Positions 24,966 through 37,132 are shown, counted from the stretch's first letter. The stretch is 64,000 bases of DNA from Dictyobacter formicarum (GCF_016587435.1 NZ_BNJJ01000015.1:62001-126000), one strand, 5' to 3'. Notes: a model not told the origin generated them from the letters alone. Numbers and translations: made by a program.

Positions 24966-25497
24966 ATGCACCACATGAACCTCTACGAAGCCCACACGGG
25001 CATTGTGCTCAAAGAGCAGATGGTGGCCGAGAAAGAGCATGAGCTCAGCCGGATCGAGACGTTCCTCACGCCTGTCTTGATGAAGGGCCGCCTCTTGAGC
25101 GCCGACGCGCTCTTTACCCAGCGCCACGTGTGCCAGCAGGTCGTGGCTGCCGGAGGCGATTATCTGCTCTTTGTGAAACAGAATCAGCCGAGCTTGCACC
25201 AGGATCTCGCGCTGTTTTTTTGAGGAGCCGCCCCACGATTGCCGGGATTGGCGTAGCGCCTCAAGCATCACGAAAGGACATGGTCGCCTCGAACAGCGGC
25301 ACTTGACCACCTCAAGCGAGCTTAATGACTTTCTGGCGCGCGATTGGTGTGGCGTGGGACAAGTCTTTCATCTGCGTCGACGAGTGGAACATAGCCTCAT
25401 CTGTACCCAGCACATCGTCTATGGTATCACCAGTTTGACGCCCAAGCAGGCCGATGCCTCGCAGTTGTTGGAACTGGCTCGTGGACACTGGGCGATC
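24966..25497 (+). pseudogene. ISAs1-family transposase, 5' part
   Basis: ISAs1-type DDE transposase beginning inside the catalytic domain: LLSADALFTQRHVCQQVV (second D) and GGDYLLFVKQNQPSLHQDL. A run of seven T near 25214-25220 shifts the frame; the sequence resumes with EEPPHDCRDWRS and continues to GHWAIE, where the second recombinase element is inserted. N-terminus missing. The 3' part is at 27395-27611. Confidence 0.82.
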
Positions 25498-27099
25498 GAA
25501 ATAGTCTAATCGCAAATGACAAAAACGAGTCGTTTCGCCCTTGGAAGAGGTTGGGATCACATAGCGGATCTCAACCTCTTCGTTCGTGACGATGACACGA
25601 TCAACAAGCAATTCGATGAGCTGCCGCTTCTGTTCAAAGGTGGCGGCACTGAGCCCTTGCTGAACGCGCTGGCAGAATATTTCAATCGATTGCACCATTC
25701 CAGCAAGCTGATCATGGCATCCCACAGTAGCTTCCAATTGCCGCTTTTGTTCGGCAATAACAGACAGGCGCTGTTCCAATTCAATCTTGCGTCTCTTGTA
25801 CTCTTCGAGTTGAAGCACATTCGCCAGATAGGCATCCGTTAGCCGTTCCATCTGCTGTTCCAAACTAACTCTCGCCTTGCGCAGATTCTCCCGACGAGCT
25901 TGCAGTTCTTGAGGAAGCCACAGCCCACCTTGAGCACGAGCGAGCGCAGTGGTAATGGCGTTGGGATGCGTGAGTATCTCACAGACATCTTGCCAGACCA
26001 GTTCATCGAGTTGCTCAACAGGAATCGAACGTGCTGGACATTTTTCATCTCGGTGCGAGATAGTTCCATGGCTTTTGCCCACACAGACATAGTACGCATA
26101 GCCTCCGCGGCTACTGCGACCAATACAGCCAAGCCGACATGTCCCACAACTGACCATGGCACGTAGCAGGTAGGGATAGGCGGTATTGTTGCGACGGGCA
26201 AATTGCTGATTGTGTACCAGTTTTTGTTGCACCAAATCAAATTGCTCCTGGTTGATCACTGCTGGAACTTGAGTGATGGCAGTCCATTCCTCCTGGTTCG
26301 TCTGGACATGTCCTCCTCGACCTCGGCCAATAGGGACCAGGGCTGAGTGTCGTCCACGAGCCTCAGTAGGACGACTGCGTCCAATGTAGACAGTTCCCGT
26401 GTAGACAGGGTTGGTAAGAATGCCTCGGAGGGTGGCCTGATTCCATCGGGTTTTCCCGGCAGGACTGGCCACACCCAGGTTTGTTAAGCGTTGGATTTCC
26501 GCCTTTAAGCTCTTGCCTTCTTGCAGGTAGCTTGAGAACAGTTCTGCCACGACCGCGGCTTCTGCCAGGTCAAGACGGACCCCTGCCGGATCACGGGGAT
26601 GGGCAGGATCAACCCGATATCCATAGGGTGCGCGGGTCCAAGGAAGCAACCCACCTGCCAGGTACTTCTGACGTCGTCCCCGCCTCATACGCTCGGCAAT
26701 CAAACTGCGTTCGTACTCGGAAACGGCTCCGCGAATTTGGAGCAGAAGTTGATCGTGGGGATCATGGCTCATGGGACGATCCACAAACTCCACCTGACAT
26801 CCACCTTGTTCAAATTCTTCAATGAGCAGCATCTGATGCACGTAGTTACGAGCCAGTCGATCAGGGGCCGTGATCACTACGCGATCAAAGATGGCCCGTC
26901 CGATTTGCTCTCGTAACCGATCTAGCCCCGGACGACGCAGTTTGGCCCCGCTGTAGCCATCATCACGAAAGATGTGTTCCTCTTGCCACGGCCAGCCTTG
27001 TGCTTCATGATAGTTGTGCAAACTGTCGAGTTGTTGTTCGATCGTTTGTGTCTGTGTTTGTCGTTGCGTTGAAACGCGGACGTAGACTGCGATGTTCAT
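25312..27099 (-). CDS. Large serine recombinase, second copy, different borrowed C-terminus
   Basis: Same protein as at 7517-9304 over its 534 element-encoded residues (start ATG 27099, nucleophile in VRVSTQ, zinc ribbon, coiled coil). After the element boundary (TTC = 25498-25500 on this strand) it reads antisense through the disrupted ISAs1 gene for 61 residues (DRPVSTSQFQQLRGIG onward) before a stop at 25312. That both copies gain exactly 61 residues is a coincidence of the two targets; the tails are unrelated. Confidence 0.88.
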   Translation of the reverse strand: MNIAVYVRVSTQRQTQTQTIEQQLDSLHNYHEAQGWPWQEEHIFRDDGYSGAKLRRPGLDRLREQIGRAIFDRVVITAPDRLARNYVHQMLLIEEFEQGGCQVEFVDRPMSHDPHDQLLLQIRGAVSEYERSLIAERMRRGRRQKYLAGGLLPWTRAPYGYRVDPAHPRDPAGVRLDLAEAAVVAELFSSYLQEGKSLKAEIQRLTNLGVASPAGKTRWNQATLRGILTNPVYTGTVYIGRSRPTEARGRHSALVPIGRGRGGHVQTNQEEWTAITQVPAVINQEQFDLVQQKLVHNQQFARRNNTAYPYLLRAMVSCGTCRLGCIGRSSRGGYAYYVCVGKSHGTISHRDEKCPARSIPVEQLDELVWQDVCEILTHPNAITTALARAQGGLWLPQELQARRENLRKARVSLEQQMERLTDAYLANVLQLEEYKRRKIELEQRLSVIAEQKRQLEATVGCHDQLAGMVQSIEIFCQRVQQGLSAATFEQKRQLIELLVDRVIVTNEEVEIRYVIPTSSKGETTRFCHLRLDYFDRPVSTSQFQQLRGIGLLGRQTGDTIDDVLGTDEAMFHSSTQMKDLSHATPIARQKVIKLA

Positions 27100-27394
27100 T
27101 GTCATCCTCCCGGTGTCCTGACTCCTGGAAGGTGGAAGGCGAAGATGGCCTGCTCCATTGGAGAAGCAGCTGATAGGCTTGATCCCATCGACGCTCAGCA
27201 CCAGGAGCCTCAATCGTGGAATGATGGATGCTCCATTGTCGTTTGTTCATAGACTTCTACCTTCGGGCAATCTATGATCTTGATGGTCTCTGAAGCGTAT
27301 TGTCTCTCATGTGGGAAGCCTTTTCGTGCTGACCTTTTGGGAAGATATCTCAGCCGACTCAAGCAAAATTTGTCATTTGTGATTGTACCATTGA
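25498..27394 (-). mobile_element. Single-gene large-serine-recombinase element, copy 2
   Basis: Inverted copy of 7222-9118, the same 1,895-bp unit length, bounded by GA (= TC on the minus strand) at 25498-25499 and 27393-27394. Removing it joins ...GGGCGATC-GA to AAACCGCC... and restores the ISAs1 reading WAIE-NRLHYRRDVT, the conserved C-terminal signature. The target on the recombinase strand is TCGATCGCC, matching TCAATCGCC of copy 1. Confidence 0.88.
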
Positions 27395-27611
27395 AAACCG
27401 CCTGCATTATCGGCGTGATGTCACCTTGGGAGAGGATGCGTGTCAAGTTCGCAAAGGAAGCGCTCCTCATGTACTCGCCGTGCTCAATTCGTTTGTGTTG
27501 GGGCTCTTCGATTTCTGGCAGGTCACCAATGCCAAGCTGTTCCTACGACTCCTTGATGCTCAACCGCTTCGAGCCGTTCGTCTCTTGCTTCCGTCTCTGA
27601 CGGAAAATTAA
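27395..27611 (+). pseudogene. ISAs1-family transposase, 3' part
   Basis: Continues NRLHYRRDVTLGEDACQVRK, the catalytic-glutamate region of ISAs1 transposases, then VLNSFVLGLFDFWQ and a terminal RLLLPSLTEN with TAA. In frame with GHWAIE at 25497 when the inserted element is removed. Confidence 0.82.
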
Positions 27612-27654
27612 ATAGCCCCGCGCGGACCGCCAGAAATTGCTTCCAGTCACATTT

Positions 27655-27701
27655 TCGGACAAAATATGAGTCAAAGAGAAGTCGGACAAAATATGGGTCA
27701 A
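27655..27701. repeat. Two direct repeats of TCGGACAAAATATG[A/G]GTCAA
   Basis: 20-bp units at 27655-27674 and 27682-27701, 19 of 20 identical, period 27 bp. Tandem subterminal repeats of this kind are found at IS21-type ends, but no IS21 transposase is present, so the origin is uncertain. Confidence 0.5.
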
Positions 27702-27854
27702 TTTCATAAGTAGTCCAGAATGACAGAAGACGGTTTTCTTGCCATGAACAAATGAGATGCGCACGCCCTGTTGTTTCTCGTAGACCAAGATTTTGCCTCG
27801 TGCGTATTGGCCTCCATTCCCCTTTGAAACACTCTGCTGGCGGAAAGAGTATGT

Positions 27855-27884
27855 GTAAAACCCCAACTGAATGTTGGGGTTTAC
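27855..27884. terminator. Hairpin GTAAAACCCCAAC / GTTGGGGTTTAC
   Basis: 12-13-bp stem with a TGAAT loop. Without a clear U-tract it is either a weak terminator isolating the UvrA-like gene or a regulatory stem in its leader, 161 bp before the start codon. Confidence 0.45.
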
Positions 27885-28044
27885 AGTTTATGGCCCTCGA
27901 GTATGAGCAACATCGGAGAAGTTTTGCCTTTCCATCTCTGCTATACTGGGTCTTTGGACAAAAAAGAACAACAATTGGTAAGCTGTTAACACGAGAATGG
28001 TTGATCTGGCTGGCATGTTGCTGGCGATAGGAGAGGGAGTATCC

Positions 28045-30288
<2,244 letters not shown>

Positions 30289-30297
30289 TAGGTCTGG

Positions 30298-30560
30298 CTA
30301 GCCGATAATCTGTTCCCGGCGACAGAGCGAGCGGATGTCGCAGCTTTTGCAGACAGTCTGGGAGGCGGCTCCAGGACGGCGAATTGCTGCTACTGAATGC
30401 GGGTGATGGTTTCGTGCAGATTCTGCTCCAACTGGTTGAGATCGTCCGCGCGATAGGGGATCTCCACCAGGGCCTCCGTCAGCTGTTCCTCGGAGGTCCA
30501 GTAGAGCGAGAGGCGCAGGGGGAGCGGCCACGCGCTGTCTCCTGGTCAGGGCAGAGGCGT
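30298..30560 (-). pseudogene. C-terminal remnant of a PD-(D/E)XK / Fe-S nuclease-like protein
   Basis: Minus-strand sequence reads LYWTSEEQLTEALVEIPY then LNQLEQNLHETITRIQ, hits TAG, and after a frame change gives CKSCDIRSLCRREQIIG. The clustered Cys (CKSCDIRSLC) resemble the C-terminal 4Fe-4S ligand region of AddB/Cas4/RecB-like nucleases. Only the tail is left, convergent with the UvrA-like gene. Confidence 0.45.
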
Positions 30561-31057
30561 AGAAGTAGGCCCTTCGAGTCGAAGGACACACATGTACGCG
30601 AGCAAATTATTGCTTCTCTCGTCGCTGGGATAATGGGGGATGATGCAACACCAACTGGAGCTACGGAAAGAACCACCTGTTGAATTCCGCCAGGTGCAAT
30701 ACGTCTGCAATTTCAGTTTTCGCGAGCAAGGCAAAAGGTATGACGAGGTAGCGACCACTCCAAAACGGAGGCTCTCCGCTTTTTTGTTTGCCTTCAAATT
30801 GGAATGGTCTCTTTCTCACTCAGCGTCCGCGCATCTCGCGATCGGAGGACGTTATTGCTCGGAACGTGGGCTCCAGCCTTTGAGAGATGGCCCCACCCAT
30901 TGTATGCCGTCAATTTACCACGTATCCAGGACAGCGAACCAATCGAAATCGGTGAAGCTCTGGGCGCCCAGTGGTTCCATATAGGAACCGTTCTTCTTAC
31001 TGCCAGAGCGAATTGGAAGTGCCGCAATTTCCTCTGTAGGAAGCTCTTGCCCTTGAT
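30561..31057. other. Region without a recognised gene
   Basis: About 500 bases between the nuclease remnant and the IS4 left end. Short frames on both strands show no family signature. Confidence 0.45.
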
Positions 31058-32497
31058 GGCTGATTCTTACCCACAATTGACAAAGTGAATAGAATCGAGG
31101 ATGAACGCACAAGAACTGTTGGATCTCAAAAGCTGGGCCGAGCAAACCTTTGGGAATGTCCAACTGCATGATCTGCGTCGAACGAGACGCATGGTAAAAG
31201 CGGCCAGCAAGCTGGCAGAGAAGCCTTTGGACTCGCTGCCAGCTCAAATGCACGCCTGGAAGGAGACGAAAGCCTTGTATCGTTTGCTTGATGAGCCAGA
31301 TGTGACCTTTCCGGCATTGATGCACCCGCATTTCCACCAGACCAGAGAACGAGCGAATGCCTCTCCGGTGGTTCTGTTGGTGCAAGATACGACGGATATT
31401 GATCTGTCGCACCGTCACAAAATCAGTGGTGTGGGACAAATCGGGAACGAACGTGGGCGAGGCTTTTTCGTGCAGACGGTGTTGGCGGTGTGTCCTGAGC
31501 ACCGGGAAGTGCTTGGATGCATCGCTCAAGAACCCTTTGTGCGCATTCCTGCTCCCGAAGGAGAACAACGCCACGAGCGCAGAAAGCGAGCAGCGCGCGA
31601 AACCGATGTCTGGATGCGCCAGGTGCGCCATATTGGCACTCCTCGTCCAGCAAGCATCTGGGTCCACGTCGGAGATCGCGGTGCCGATATATTTCCGTTC
31701 TTTCACGCTTGCCAAGCCACCCAGACGCACTTTCTGGTGCGAGCGGCTCAAAATCGGCGTGTCGAGCACAGCGAAGAAGAGATCCGTTATTCTCTGGATC
31801 GCGCACGGTCTTGGCCGAGCCAAGCGATCCGTCCGCTGGAGGTCCCTGCTCGGCATGGGCACAAGGCCCGTTCGACTCAGGTTCACCTGGCGTTTGGGCA
31901 CATGACGTTGTTGCCACCACGCCTTGATCCCCGCCAGCACAAGGAGCCTTTGACCGTCTGAGTGATCCGCGTCTGGGAAGAACAGGCGCCAGAAGGTGAA
32001 GAACCGCTGGAATGGCTCCTGGTGACCTCGGTATCCACCACCACGCTCGAACAGGCCTGGGAACGCGTGGAATGATATCGGCAGCGCTGGTTGGTCGACT
32101 ATCATCAATGCCTCAAGAGTGGGTGCCGCATTGAGGAACGGCAATTGCAAAGTGTTGATGGCTTGATACGCTTGTTGGGTCTGTTGTCCCCTCTTGCCGA
32201 GCGCCTGATGCAAGTGCGTGAGCATGCTCGTCAAGAGCCCGAGCGCCCTGCAACTGAGGTGATTGAGCCTCTGATGCTGGCCGTGTTGGCTCAACGTGCT
32301 GGTCAATCTCTTGAGAGCATGACCCTGGGCACCTTCTGGACGGAGGTGGCACGCCTGGGCGGCTATCTGGCACGCTCCCATGATGGTCCTCCTGGGTGGC
32401 GGACCATCTGGAAAGGCTGGCTTGAGTTGCAAACACTGCTTGAGGGGGTTCACCTCGCTTTTCACCTCCGTTTGTAAATTGTGGGTAAGAATCAGCC
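31058..32497 (+). mobile_element. IS4-family (IS50/Tn5-like) insertion sequence
   Basis: 1,440 bp with 21-bp perfect terminal inverted repeats, core CTGATTCTTACCCACAATT at the left (31058-31078) and its complement at the right (32477-32497). No 9-bp target duplication was seen in the flanks. Confidence 0.85.
31101..32477 (+). pseudogene. IS4/Tn5-like transposase with two in-frame TGA codons
   Basis: One continuous frame of 458 sense codons broken only by TGA at 31959-31961 (after EPLTV) and 32073-32075 (between ERVE and YRQRW). Tn5-type features: an N-terminal DNA-binding region (LHDLRRTRRMVKAASKLAEK), VVLLVQDTTDIDL (first Asp), HVGDRGADIF (second Asp), and after the second stop YRQRWLVDYHQCLKSGC with the YREK-like glutamate region missing the normal Glu. 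The second TGA stands where the family has Trp (W-Y-x-x-R-W); the first may also replace Trp. Inactive as it stands. Confidence 0.85.
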
Positions 32498-32582
32498 TTA
32501 AAAGACTGGGCTTTCTGGCTCGTTTCATGTAAAATAATGCTGTATATACATGATAAATGTTTCTCTGAAAGGGTGGCGGATT

Positions 32583-32905
32583 ATGACGAGTGACGAGCAA
32601 GGGCGTATGTCTCCGTTTGAGGCCATTCGGCAGATTGATGAGTATGGTAATGAATATTGGTCAGCTCGTAGTCTAGGACGTATTTTAGGATATTCCACGA
32701 ATTATCGTAACTTTCAAAAGGCTATTCGCAAGGCTGAAGAAGCGTGTCAGAATAGCAATGAAGCGGTTGCAGACCATTTTGCGCACATGCGCAAAATGGT
32801 CTCAATTGGCTCTGGTGCGCAGCGGGAAGTTGATGATGTCCATCTCTCTCGCTATGGCTGTTATCCGACAATTCAGAATGCTGATCCAGAGAAAGAACTG
32901 GTTGC
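32583..32905 (+). pseudogene. DinD-like protein, N-terminal part
   Basis: DNA-damage-inducible protein D family (BRO/antirepressor-like N-domain). MSPFEAIRQIDEYGNEYW-SARSLGRILGYS, then EACQNSNEAVADHFAHMRKM and REVDDVHLSRYGCYPTIQNADP. The frame ends at TAG 32910 soon after KELVA, where an intact DinD has ~150 more residues. It meets the tail of a second, inverted DinD at about 32905. DinD homologues modulate RecA filaments in E. coli. GGGTGG at 32569-32574 precedes ATG 32583 by 8 bases. Confidence 0.75.
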
Positions 32906-33433
32906 CCCGTAGAGTCCCTGGTAGCCGTGGTCCTGGAAGATGGCGAAGTCTTTGGCGGTGATTACGCCCGCCTGGCTCGCTGTTTCCGCGAGTTGCCGGT
33001 TCTGAAGTGTGACCTGGTCGCGCATCAGCAATCGCCGCTGATCTTCAGTGAGCCTTCCCAGCGCATCCGCATCGGTCAGTTCCTGTCGGCGGGTCTGCAC
33101 TGCAAAGTAGGACTGCCCCAGGGCGACGACCAACATTTTCGGGTCACCATTCATCACCGTGAGATAGGCTGCGTAGCGCGAGAGCAGCACATCTTCCATC
33201 CTGCGCTGGCTCCCGCTGCCTAACAAAACCATTTTGTATGATTGTACAAAATGGTCCGACACGGGCTGCCCGTTCTCCTCGCATGCTTTCTTTGCCCGTT
33301 GGATGACAATCGTCGAGAAATTCCGCCATTCGCTATAGCCTAAAATCTTATAGAGATCGCGTGCGCTTCATACTTCCTGCCCCTGCTCATTGATCTGCCG
33401 GATTGCCTCAAACGGGGACATATGGTCTTGCAT
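32906..33433 (-). pseudogene. DinD-like protein, second copy, one in-frame TGA
   Basis: Reads from ATG 33433: MSPFEAIRQINEQGQEV, TGA at 33368-33370, then SARDLYKILGYSEWRNF, KKACEENGQPVSDHFVQ, DVLLSRYAAYLTVMNGDP and YFAVQTRRQELTDADALG, ending near FQDHGYQGLYG. The TGA occupies the Trp of the conserved E-[YV]-W-S-A-R motif, which is TGG in the neighbouring plus-strand copy. The C-terminus is cut where the two copies meet. The two are related but not close copies. Confidence 0.75.
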
Positions 33434-33669
33434 CTCATTCGCTATCATTCCTACCTCATTCAGAGAAGAACTACTTACTCACCACCACTCTGGCATCACC
33501 GCGTATCACCGAAAAAAAAGGGCGCCAAGGGAGCTGGCAGCGATGCAGTGCTGCATGACACCGGAACTGTCCGCGAAAGCAATAAAGAACAGTTCCAGAT
33601 TTTTGCGAGTACTATGATAGCATAAGAGCGTAATTTGAGATACTGCACAAGAAATGTAATATATTTTGC

Positions 33670-33807
33670 TCTCATACTGACGTTGGAAGCGCGGCTGCGC
33701 ATCTTTCGCACGAGCTGCGACTGCCGAATCCGCTCACTGTAGGCTGCCGTTTCTGGCGTGATAGTATTGCGCAAACACCAGAGATGAAAATCATCGTCAG
33801 TCAACAC
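33670..33807 (-). pseudogene. Short N-terminal fragment, possibly TnsA-like
   Basis: The first ~44 codons from ATG 33807 (MLTDDDFHLWCLRNTI, then MRSRASNVS) resemble the N-terminus of TnsA-like heteromeric transposase endonucleases. After that the frame is no longer protein-like. Assigned from memory of the RS-x-NVS motif; low confidence. Confidence 0.25.
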
Positions 33808-33970
33808 GCGCCATCACCTTCTTTCTCAGCTTTCGCTGCACGAGACGTCGATGTACGCCTCAGAAAGCGGAAGGAGACGATCTCCATCCACCCAATGGAA
33901 CATCCGGCTCCTGCATATTGCCAGTCAAGGATGGGGTAAAGCGAGAAAAGAAACGTCCGGGCAAACTCCC

Positions 33971-34657
33971 CTATCCATGAGAAGGCTCAGCAGTGACGGT
34001 CAGGGTCAGAGAAGCAGTCCGAGTCGCCCCTGAAACGGGTGTGGGTGAGACGCAGAGCACTTCCAGTGAGGGAACACAGACATCCGCGTTCTGCAATTGA
34101 GCTGGAGCATGTGTCGTAGCCACAGCAATCACGGGGATCTGTGCTGCGCAGGCCGCGGCAATGCCTGCTGGCGCATCCTCAATCACGAGACAGTGTTGCG
34201 GCTTCAAGCCCAGACGCTGAACTGCCTGCAGATACCCGTCTGGATGCGGCTTGCCCTCGACGACATCCTCTGCTCCAATCAGCACGGTGGGTACAGGTAA
34301 GCCCGCAGCCTGCAAGCGTGCGGCTGCAAGAGCTTGCGAGCCAGACGTGACCACAGCCCAGTGTGAAAGCGCAAGAGTGGCTAACAAGGACGCAGCCCCA
34401 GGCAAGGTGATCACTCCTTCGGTATCCTGAACTTCGATCTGCTCAAGGAGGTGAGCCTCCCTCTTTGCCGAGAGGGAGGGGGCTATGAGACGTATGGTGT
34501 CAATGCTTCGCCGACCATGCGCAATCGCAAGAATCTCTTGAAGATCGAGCCCATGTTTCTGCGCCCAGTCCTTCCAGTGGCGCTCAATACAGGCTGTTGA
34601 ATCAACGAGCACTCCATCCAGGTCGAATAACACTGCCTCACAGGTGAACTGTTTCAA
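33971..34657 (-). CDS. HAD-superfamily sugar-phosphatase-like hydrolase
   Basis: 228 residues. Motif I FDLDGVLVDS with the nucleophile and acid Asp pair; motif II VVTSGS; motif III EGKPHPDGY; motif IV CLVIEDAPAGIAAA. This is the HAD-IA group that includes beta-phosphoglucomutases and sugar-phosphate phosphatases. The start is TTG 34657, preceded by AGGAGAGG; the ATG 34678 upstream lacks a site. The C-terminal ~20 residues (TPVSGATRTASLTLTVTA) are beyond the usual domain and may reflect a shifted end. Confidence 0.85.
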   Translation of the reverse strand: MKQFTCEAVLFDLDGVLVDSTACIERHWKDWAQKHGLDLQEILAIAHGRRSIDTIRLIAPSLSAKREAHLLEQIEVQDTEGVITLPGAASLLATLALSHWAVVTSGSQALAAARLQAAGLPVPTVLIGAEDVVEGKPHPDGYLQAVQRLGLKPQHCLVIEDAPAGIAAACAAQIPVIAVATTHAPAQLQNADVCVPSLEVLCVSPTPVSGATRTASLTLTVTAEPSHG

Positions 34658-35004
34658 TGATCCTCTCCTTCTTCTCAATGCCTTTTTAGCTCATCCTTCA
34701 TCACACAACAAGCATGGGAGCAAATCCAAGGACGAGCGACATTCTCTCATGGGATGTTCTCTTTCAAAGCTCTCCCATATTTCCTTCCCACCGAGTATAG
34801 CCGAACACAAAGGACATAGCAAGAATTGCTTACATAACCTGGCCCTGGCTCACTCCTGGCGAATGATGAGCGTATCTGACGATTGCTCTCTCTTTTTCTG
34901 AGCATGGAAAGAAGGGCAAAATCACCGCTACTGATGTGTTTTCACCAAGATTGGACCAGTTCCAGAACTCAAGCAATATACTCAGAATATGGGAGCTCTA
35001 CTGG
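34658..35004. other. Intergenic region
   Basis: Between two minus-strand genes; no recognised product. Should carry the HAD gene promoter. Confidence 0.45.
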
Positions 35005-35596
35005 CTATTTATGCATCTGGAACTGCCCGTGGCTGTTTTGAAAGAAGATGGATGTTATTCCAATATCCAGGCGCATATCAGGCGTGTGAGGGTTGGACGA
35101 TGGCACAAATTGGATGGTGACGGGAACGAGATCCGCCTGCGGCCCGGAAAGACGAGGCCCCAGGATGAGGCGAGCGTGCGTGGGGTCATTACCAGGGAGT
35201 TCCAGGACTTCCGCCTGGCCGTGGATATTGAGCGCCACAAAGTGGCTGAGCTGCTCCGTGTGTTCGTGGCCGACAAAGGCATCGGTTTGATAGGTGCGCG
35301 GCCGGCCGTACTGCCAATCGTTGACCACCATGGTTCCCCAACCAGCGACCCACTGCCCGACGAGGATGAGCGCGAGCATAATCGCCATCCCCCAGGCCAA
35401 CCAGGGTGGCGAGCGAGGCCGATGGGAATCGTGCCGTGAAGCGGAGCAGCATCGCCTGGCCCGGAAACGGCTACCTGCGCCTCTGCTTGCGAAGCGCTTG
35501 CGAGGCGCGAACCCAGGGCGGGATGTCGGTCAATGCGCTACCAATTGGGCGGTGGCGAAGCGCGCTGCGCGGGGTGAGTCCTATCGTGGAAGACAT
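35005..35596 (-). pseudogene. Membrane-anchored hypothetical protein, frameshifted near the N-terminus
   Basis: N-terminal part from ATG 35596 (MSSTIGLTPRSALRHRP, ALTDIPPWVRASQALRKQ) runs into TAG at 35471. A second frame then carries PPWLAWGMAIMLALILVGQW (one transmembrane helix) and an outside domain: YQTDAFVGHEHTEQLSHFVA, EVLELPGNDPTHARLILGP, then ADLVPVTIQFV and PDMRLDIG. Proteins with this pattern (helix, then a beta-rich domain resembling FG-GAP/VCBS repeats) are frequent hypotheticals in Ktedonobacteria. Function unknown. Confidence 0.55.
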
Positions 35597-35729
35597 GGCT
35601 TGTTCTCCTGCTGTTGCTGAGCTGGTAACGGGATCAGCGATACGGATGTTTGTCTCTCTTCCGTAAGTGTACTGGAGCGGCACGTATCCTGGCGAGGGGG
35701 TTATCCACAGATTCTCTCCCCAATTTTGT

Positions 35730-36595
35730 GGGTATTGTCAACTTGGTAAGATAGCTGAACAATATGCTAGAATAGCTGTATGAAAACACACACCACTCCC
35801 ACCAACTACAAAGGTTTTCGCTTCCTTACCCGCCTGAAATCGTGAGCCCACGCAGTGTGGTTGTATTTTCGCTTCTCGCTCAGTTTTCGCGATGTGGAAG
35901 AGCTTCTGGCACAACGAGGAGTGGTCGTGAGCTATGAAACCGTGCGACAATGGTGCTTGAAGTTTGGGCAGACATACGCGAATGAACTTCGTCGCCGTCG
36001 CTCCCATTGTGGCGACAAATGGCACCTGGACGAGGTCTTTCTCACGATCCGTGGCGAGAGACAGTATCTCTGGCGAGCAGTGGACCAGGACGGCAACGTC
36101 CTGGACATCCTCGTGCAGAGCCGACGGAACAAGAAAGCCGCCAAACGATTTTTCCGCAAGCTTCTCAAAGGGTTGCAATACGTTCCGCGCGTGATTCTCA
36201 CTGATAAGCTGAAGAGTTATGGCGCGGCGAAACGAGAAATCTTGCCTGGTGTGGAGCATCGTCAGCACAAAGGGCTGAACAATCGTGCGGAAAATTCGCA
36301 CCAGCCCACGCGACTGCGTGAAAAGAAGATGCGGCGATTCAAGTCCGCCAAACAGGCACAGCGCTTTCTCTCTGCTTCGGTCTCATTGCTAGACATTTTC
36401 AACCGCGACGTCATTGTTTGGAAGCCGAGGAATATCGTGCCATTTTACAGGACCGATTTCAAACCTGGAATGAGGTGACTGGCGTCAAACTGGTCGCATA
36501 GCCACACAGATCTCCTCGCTCTTCCTGGCCTTCGATACCTATTCTCTTCCTAACTCATCAATATATTTCATTCCTGCGAACAAGTTGACAGTACC
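35730..36595 (+). mobile_element. IS6-family insertion sequence, copy 2 (degenerate)
   Basis: Left end GGGTATTGTCAACTTG at 35730, as in copy 1; right end CAAGTTGACAGTACC (36581-36595), which has lost the exact TACCC end. The inner sequence is clearly related to copy 1 but diverged. Confidence 0.75.
35780..36480 (+). pseudogene. IS6-family transposase with several frameshifts
   Basis: ATG 35780 reads TNYKGFRF, then shifts frame around 35822-35850 (an extra C in the segment for ..EIVSHAVW). The main frame from 35855 covers the HTH and DDE core (WHLDEVFLTI, VILTDKLKSY, RAENSHQPTRLREKKM). After RFLSA another indel replaces the C-terminal tail seen in copy 1. Inactive. Confidence 0.85.
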
Positions 36596-36647
36596 AAAGC
36601 GAGACAGCAAGGTTGCTGGCTAACATCTTCCATTGTTTGAGCATCTC

Positions 36648-37040
36648 CTACAATGCATGGAGGACGCGCTGACGGAGCAGAGGAAACCCAGCCCGACCAT
36701 AGCCCATTCTTTTGATAAGCTTCAGCTTATTCACTTTCCCCTCGACAAGACCGTTACTGATGGGCAAAGTCAGGCCCGCATTGACCGCAGCTTTGTCTCG
36801 TTCAATTCCTTGAACAAAGCTACGCAATTCGGGAATCTGGCTCTCTCTTGCTTTGGTTAGCCAGGCATCGAAATCTTCTCTGGTGCGCGTGCGCAGCATC
36901 TGGGCAAACTGTTGAACGAGGTCATAAGTCAGGTCGACTTCCGGATGGCAGTGGCAAAGCTGACGAAGCGTCTCCTGCTCTTCGGCGTCCAATTTTTCAG
37001 GGCGAGAAAGGAAAAGGAAGGTCGCCTGCCGTGAAGGCAA
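36648..37040 (-). pseudogene. ISL3-family transposase C-terminal fragment
   Basis: Last 130 codons: LTYDLVQQFAQMLRTRTRED, IPELRSFVQGIERDKAAV, LTLPISNGLVEGKVNKLKLI, LLRQRVLHAL. Homologous to the end of the element at 9316-10347 but only moderately similar, so a different ISL3. The catalytic Asp residues are gone. Confidence 0.85.
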
Positions 37041-37132
37041 AGGAACTGGAGAGAGTTCTCCTCCTGATACCTCGTTCTTCTTGCCCCCCGGAAAGCAGAA
37101 AAACGCCTCAAAGATTCTTTAAAAACAGACTA

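Noticed and set aside
24903..25310. 135-codon minus-strand frame
   Set aside because: Antisense shadow of the ISAs1 transposase fragment.
25312..27099. The two recombinase copies as two different proteins of the same length
   Set aside because: The first 534 residues are identical; the equal total length is a coincidence because each tail comes from a different target gene.
30915..32600. 561-codon minus-strand frame across the IS4 element
   Set aside because: Antisense of the transposase; no family similarity, and long antisense frames are expected in GC-rich DNA.
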